Positions 59,915 to 64,000 of a stretch of DNA of 64,000 nt are shown in pieces. The stretch's first letter is position 1. Each line of letters starts with the position of its first letter. The DNA comes from Klebsormidium nitens. Its lineage: Eukaryota; Streptophyta; Klebsormidiophyceae; Klebsormidiales; Klebsormidiaceae. The position numbers were made by a program, and so were the translations under genes. The stretch covers positions 1 through 64,000 of the forward strand of contig DF237041.1 in the NCBI GenBank assembly GCA_000708835.1, read 5' to 3'. A model generated the notes under the pieces. That model did no database searches. It was given only the letters and a program-made list of their open reading frames with translations, and was not told where the DNA came from.

Positions 59915-61871
59915 CTGCACTTGTGTGACTTCAGGGTGGATAGTTCCTATCTCTGCTTTGAACCGCCGTTTCTTCAAACACAGACGGCTCACTGCCGAGG
60001 TGCCTGAAAGATGGAAGACGGCAATCGGCGGACGTCCGAAGGAGAAATCAAAAAACATTCTGCTACCCTCAGCATAAATGTCATTTGCACTTAGCTTTAC
60101 GAAACGTGACGTACCGTTTCCTTCCAAGAGTGTCGGGCGATGCCAGAGACGGGGCTTGGGGCTTGTTTTTCTTGAACTGTTGAAGCTGCCTTGTCTTCTC
60201 TCAATTTGAGTTCGATGTCTGTCCCTAACAAAACGGGACCTAAAAAAACGGGCTACGCTGGGTCAAGCCTTCACACCCTCAAAAAACCAATATGTGCATG
60301 CTGGCGGCGCTTGCCCCGGCTTTGTATTCGTCTTCGTCTCTCGACTTGTCGATGCAAAGTCTTCCTCGAGCAACGCAAAAATCAGCCAACTGCGCTTCTC
60401 AATCATCCACCATGCGGCTTTATCGTACTGCCCGAGACGGCCAAGTTGTGTTGAGGTAGGAATTCATTCCAGCCTTGGTTTCGCTTGACACTTGTCCCGG
60501 CTGAACCTGCGTGCAGTTGTATTCATGGTGGCGCAACTCACCTGCATCCAAAGCGTCTTCCTCAGCACAGCGTTCAGACGTTTGTGAGCGCCCACTAAGG
60601 AAGTTGATCGACTAGGCGCTGAAGCCCGCATAACTCGCGTCAATTGTACGCGACCGGCATATGCCACCTTGTAACGGACTGAGTTTGTCAACTATTGTGA
60701 TTGTTGGCTTTGCGATTCTTTGAAGGACGTCCGACGCGTTCGGGATTTAGTATGCATGGAGTTATGCATCCTTTTCAAGGGTCTTTTGGCTTGAGTTGAT
60801 GGTATATACTTTGGTCCAACTATATGTACGCGGTTGTCATGCTGAGTCAAACATGACACTGAGCTTGCCGATCGTTTGCACATGTACGTCGTTAGCTGTA
60901 CATCTGTTCTGATAGATTGGTGACAGGCGTACTTTATTTTCCCGGCGTCGTTCTGTGCAACTAAGCAACGATTTTACATCCCAATTCGGCGAGTCCGAGC
61001 AAAACTTCATGTGCGTGTCCGACTAGTATATTGCATCTGCAATATATGTTTTTACCACGTTCGCACTTAGGAGGGCGGCTAGTGACCGCGCAGAACGCAT
61101 GTATATGGCCGCGGTTTCGTGCATGTATGATGTGCGGTGCATTGCATGGCACGTAGATATGTGGCGCGGCGCAAGCTTCAGCATGCATCCGGTGCGTTAT
61201 AGCTATATATGATTTAACTAGTTTGACGGGCACAACGTGGTCGGAACGAAGCTTCACTGATACGAAACCTAAAGCGTTCATGCATGGAATGCATGCTTCT
61301 AAGTTCAAGGCCGCGTGCGTAGTCTCGAACTTAAAGAAGCACGGGGGATTCGTATCAATGATTACTATTGGCGGCTGGCCCCGGCCCGGCCAAATTGCAA
61401 AGATCGCCCATGCATGCAATAGTTGCAGTTCTTTTGACGGTAAGTAAAGCGTACGCGAGCGCGGCCGCTTGGGCGATGCCAGCCAGCTAGCGTGCTTTCA
61501 CATGGTTCAGATTAGAGTCGCTAATACGGTGCGGGTCAGGCAACCAATGTGGCAGCAACATTCACTTACACCGAACGACCGCACCAGAGTAAACTTATTG
61601 AGCATTGAACGGCGGCCTCCATCTACAAACCTAACACTGTCGTCTTACTTTTCCCAGGTGAATGGCTTTGTGCAGAGACTAACACACTCTGTCCATTTTG
61701 GGCAGGGTGCTTACTGATCAACGATTAATTTGAGAGTGTGCTCAGCCTTGGGAAAAGCAACAAGTGTAATGGCAGACAACAATGCCGGAAGGAACCTGGA
61801 CTCGTCTACTAGAGTTACAAGACTAGTTCAATACATAACAAGCGTATCCCACGGTATCGACTTCCAAGCAA
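59915..61871. other. Convergent spacer before the RlmH gene
   Basis: No gene can be supported. The section about 60700-61450 is rich in ATGCAT, GTATAT and CATGCATG words, similar to islands elsewhere in the window. The ends are presumably 3' UTRs. Confidence 0.45.
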
Positions 61872-63383
61872 TCAGTGGTGATACTTCTCTCCCTTCAAGA
61901 TAGTCCAGGCCCTATAAATCTGCTCCAATAACACAATGAGCGCCACCTCGTGGTTTAACACCATGCAAGAAAGGCGCACCACGACGTTTGCTCGGCTCCG
62001 GACTGCCGGGCTGTGGCCGTATGGACCCCCGATGCAGAACAGCAGAGCCGAGCAACCCTGCGCACGAGTAGCGATAGTCATACTTCGTATCGTGATCAAA
62101 CGTGGTGCACTCGAAGCTTGAAATTCCCACGACCTTGCGGCTCGCGAATGGTTTTCAATGTCGAATGAGCAGGTTAGTGACCCCCCTTGGCTCTTCGATA
62201 TTTTGTAAACATACAAAGCGGCAACGTACCCAACCGATTCTCGTCCAAAGCGCGTGCCACCATGCCAGTACGCGACTACTTTTAGGTGAAACAGCAGGGC
62301 GTAGCACAGCAGAACGCACTCACCACAGAGGATCGCTTTCAGGAGTATGGGCAAGCGCATTTTGCACTTCGCAACACTTGAACCTGAAAGCTTCATACCA
62401 AGGCACAATGCTCGGGGGAGGACTCTGAAGCCCGCTGCTAAGAAATCTTTCTGAGGCGTCTATTCACACACGTACACAGGGTTACAAAGTCATGCTCCCC
62501 AAGACATCATCTTCTTCGGCAGACGGCTTGTACGAACTTACCGTATCTCCTGCGTCCGCAACTAGGTCGGCAAGTTGTTCGGACGTCAGGTCGCGCCCGC
62601 GCTCGTCCAATACTACCTGACAATCGGTAGCAATTCTTCGCTGCATGCGAGCTTTTCTTGGTTTGAAGCACAGCAATAGATGAGTTCGCAAAACATTTCG
62701 CAAGTAAGGAAAAAGTTCATCGTACTCTGTGCGAACATCCGGAGAAACCTTGAAGACGATGCAACATTCTCTGGTCTTTTCCCTTGACACCAAGACTGTA
62801 ACAAAGGAGGCGGAGGATCCAATCCGCAAGGATGGACACTGGTTGGCCTTAATCTGTACTCCTGTCGAAAGGTGTCGGAAAGATCTGGTAGAACAATATC
62901 TAGTGCATTCATCTTCTCCGTCTTTCCTCTTGATACGATTTGGAATCACCAAGGAGATGGATGTCGTCGTCGCAAGGAACAAACAACGAAAGCCGTGGAA
63001 TTTCGACGATAAATCTTTGTATCAACTGGCAGCTCATATCTGCTTGCTTATTATTGACACAAAAAACTTTGAACCATCAACAGAGGCCAAAGCAGAGGAC
63101 AGAGACTTCCTGTTAAACTTGCACCAACGATCTCGTTAGCTTCTTGCAAGTCCTCTCGCCACAAATTCTTCCTTTCACTCCACCTTCAACCTTCTCTTTC
63201 GTCTTCTCTGCTTTCCCCTGTAAATTCTATGCAACCTTTCAAGGTCGTAGTACTGACGAATTTTCGAAAGCACGGAAAAACGAATTAGGGACTCCACGTA
63301 CGCTCTTGCTCACCACATAGTCTCGAGGGGTAATGCTTTTGAGCACTCGTTCGCCCTCGCTCGCGACTTGGACGTCCGCATCT
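61872..63383 (-). CDS. rlmH: RlmH-type 23S rRNA methyltransferase, 3' part
   Basis: Three exons in transcript order are clear: 63314-63383 (VQVASEGERVLKSITPRDYV), 62542-62616 (VVLDERGRDLTSEQLADLVA) and 61872-62057 (LLFCIGGPYGHSPAVRSRAN, then LEQIYRAWTILKGEKYHH and stop). Phases match. LDERG, the CIGGPYGHS SAM-binding loop and the YRAWTIxxGxxYHH end are signature parts of the SPOUT-fold RlmH (YbeA) family, which methylates pseudouridine 1915 of bacterial-type 23S rRNA. In a plant-like cell it would act on plastid or mitochondrial ribosomes. The amino-terminal exon(s), including the start and any transit peptide, were not found between 63384 and 64000 and probably lie beyond the edge. The first visible exon begins inside a codon (phase 2). 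Confidence 0.9.
62729..63139 (+). CDS. Antisense 136-residue ORF inside an RlmH intron
   Basis: This frame runs on the plus strand through the intron 62617-63313. It starts MRTSGETLKTMQHSLVF and contains a hydrophobic/charged mixture (GHWLALICTPVERCRKD, YLVHSSSPSFLLIRF, LAAHICLLIIDTKNFEP) ending LLNLHQRSR. I recognise no family. The ORF is longer than expected for random intron sequence, and it might be an exon of a nested gene or an old element. There is no independent support. Confidence 0.25.
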   Translation: MRTSGETLKTMQHSLVFSLDTKTVTKEAEDPIRKDGHWLALICTPVERCRKDLVEQYLVHSSSPSFLLIRFGITKEMDVVVARNKQRKPWNFDDKSLYQLAAHICLLIIDTKNFEPSTEAKAEDRDFLLNLHQRSR

Positions 63384-64000
63384 CTGCAGTGGGTCCACAC
63401 ATGTAATAGGATCATTCTGCAAGGCAACTCTTAGCTGCCGCCGACTGTTTGTGCGGAGTACGTCTTTGAGGGAATGGGTTGTTGAGAGGGTTCAGTGAAG
63501 GACAACTGACGTCCGCTTCCGAATACTTCTGACGAGCCAGCGTTTGAGAAACGAACGGACTCTCCATCAATAGTTTGGCTGGGTTTCCGGGTTCATTTGC
63601 GTGTAACGAGCTCCGAGAATGAAGAGCCGAAATAGTCCAGATCCTTCGAGTTGAACCAGCAAGTACTGCCTTGCGAATTGAAAGAACGAATCCCTGAATC
63701 GGGGTCGATCATAGCATGGGCAATAGCGCTGGGTAGGATGCAGCAAGGTGGCCGTTTGCATGAATGAAGGCCACATCGAGCCAATACTCAAAGAGGTTAA
63801 CTGGCGCCTTGTTCCTTTACCCCCCATACGCCAAATTGTGTGTGACTTTTTATGCTCCCGCAATTTAGACAAATCAATCCGACTTCGTCAAGCCAACTGA
63901 CAACATAACCAACAAACTCAGTCAAAAGTCGGAAAGCTGCTTGAGGCATGGGTTAGCCCTTTCCAACAGTGTCTATTTCTGAAGTCTTTTTTCACGGCCG
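63384..64000. other. Right edge; upstream of the visible RlmH exons
   Basis: This should be intron or 5' sequence of the RlmH gene, but I could not identify its first coding exon. No frame here resembles the RlmH N-terminal region. Confidence 0.4.

Noticed and set aside
1-64000. tRNA, rRNA, CRISPR arrays or operon-like signals
   Set aside because: I looked for cloverleaf-like or rRNA sequence and regularly spaced repeats and found none; the intron-rich structure is eukaryotic.

Overview
This window is a gene-dense stretch of a eukaryotic, photosynthetic nuclear genome. Genes are split by many GT-AG introns on both strands. Several products carry apparent plastid transit peptides (a DUF3007 protein, a DUF760 protein, ribosomal protein L11), alongside a Mei2-like RNA-binding protein, an SR-type splicing protein and large Golgi-type glycosyltransferases. 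Mixed GC, compact genes, GC-rich exons and land-plant-like families suggest a streptophyte green alga; a Klebsormidium-like genome is my best guess, by inference only. I assembled the gene models by hand. Almost every splice junction keeps reading frame, which is the main support for the models.

Layout: an SR/transformer-2-like splicing factor (+, 48-1646); a repeat-bearing spacer with one uncharacterised ORF (3524-3898, -); a plastid DUF3007 membrane protein (-, 4577-6457); a 14-exon Mei2-like protein with three RRMs (+, 7755-17269); a plastid DUF760 protein (-, 19175-21207); an 8-exon FAD-dependent monooxygenase (-, 23017-29562); a transposon-rich stretch with an assembly gap and a 563-bp near-perfect hairpin (about 29900-34200); an 8-exon gene for a 1012-residue membrane protein that joins three glycosyltransferase-like modules (-, 35485-43188); two abutting inverted-repeat elements (43437-44076); an M28 carboxypeptidase Q-like secreted peptidase (+, 44776-51950); plastid ribosomal protein L11 (-, 53367-56466); a small J-domain protein (+, 57429-59914); and the 3' part of an RlmH-type rRNA methyltransferase (-, 61872 to at least 63383).

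Two things stand out. One is the three-module glycosyltransferase: a type II anchor, a GT-A-like module with an EPD motif, a GT77-like nucleotide-diphospho-sugar transferase and an O-fucosyltransferase-like module, all in one continuous frame over eight exons. The other is a recurring structural pattern. In three unrelated genes, at five exon edges, short tandem duplications have copied an exon end together with its splice site into the neighbouring intron, leaving decoy acceptors or donors about 50-170 bp from the real one. These look like products of a common local duplication process and are potential raw material for alternative splicing.

The genes do not form one pathway. Four or five products act in or are probably sent to organelles (DUF3007, DUF760, L11, RlmH, possibly the monooxygenase), two act on RNA, and two belong to the secretory system.
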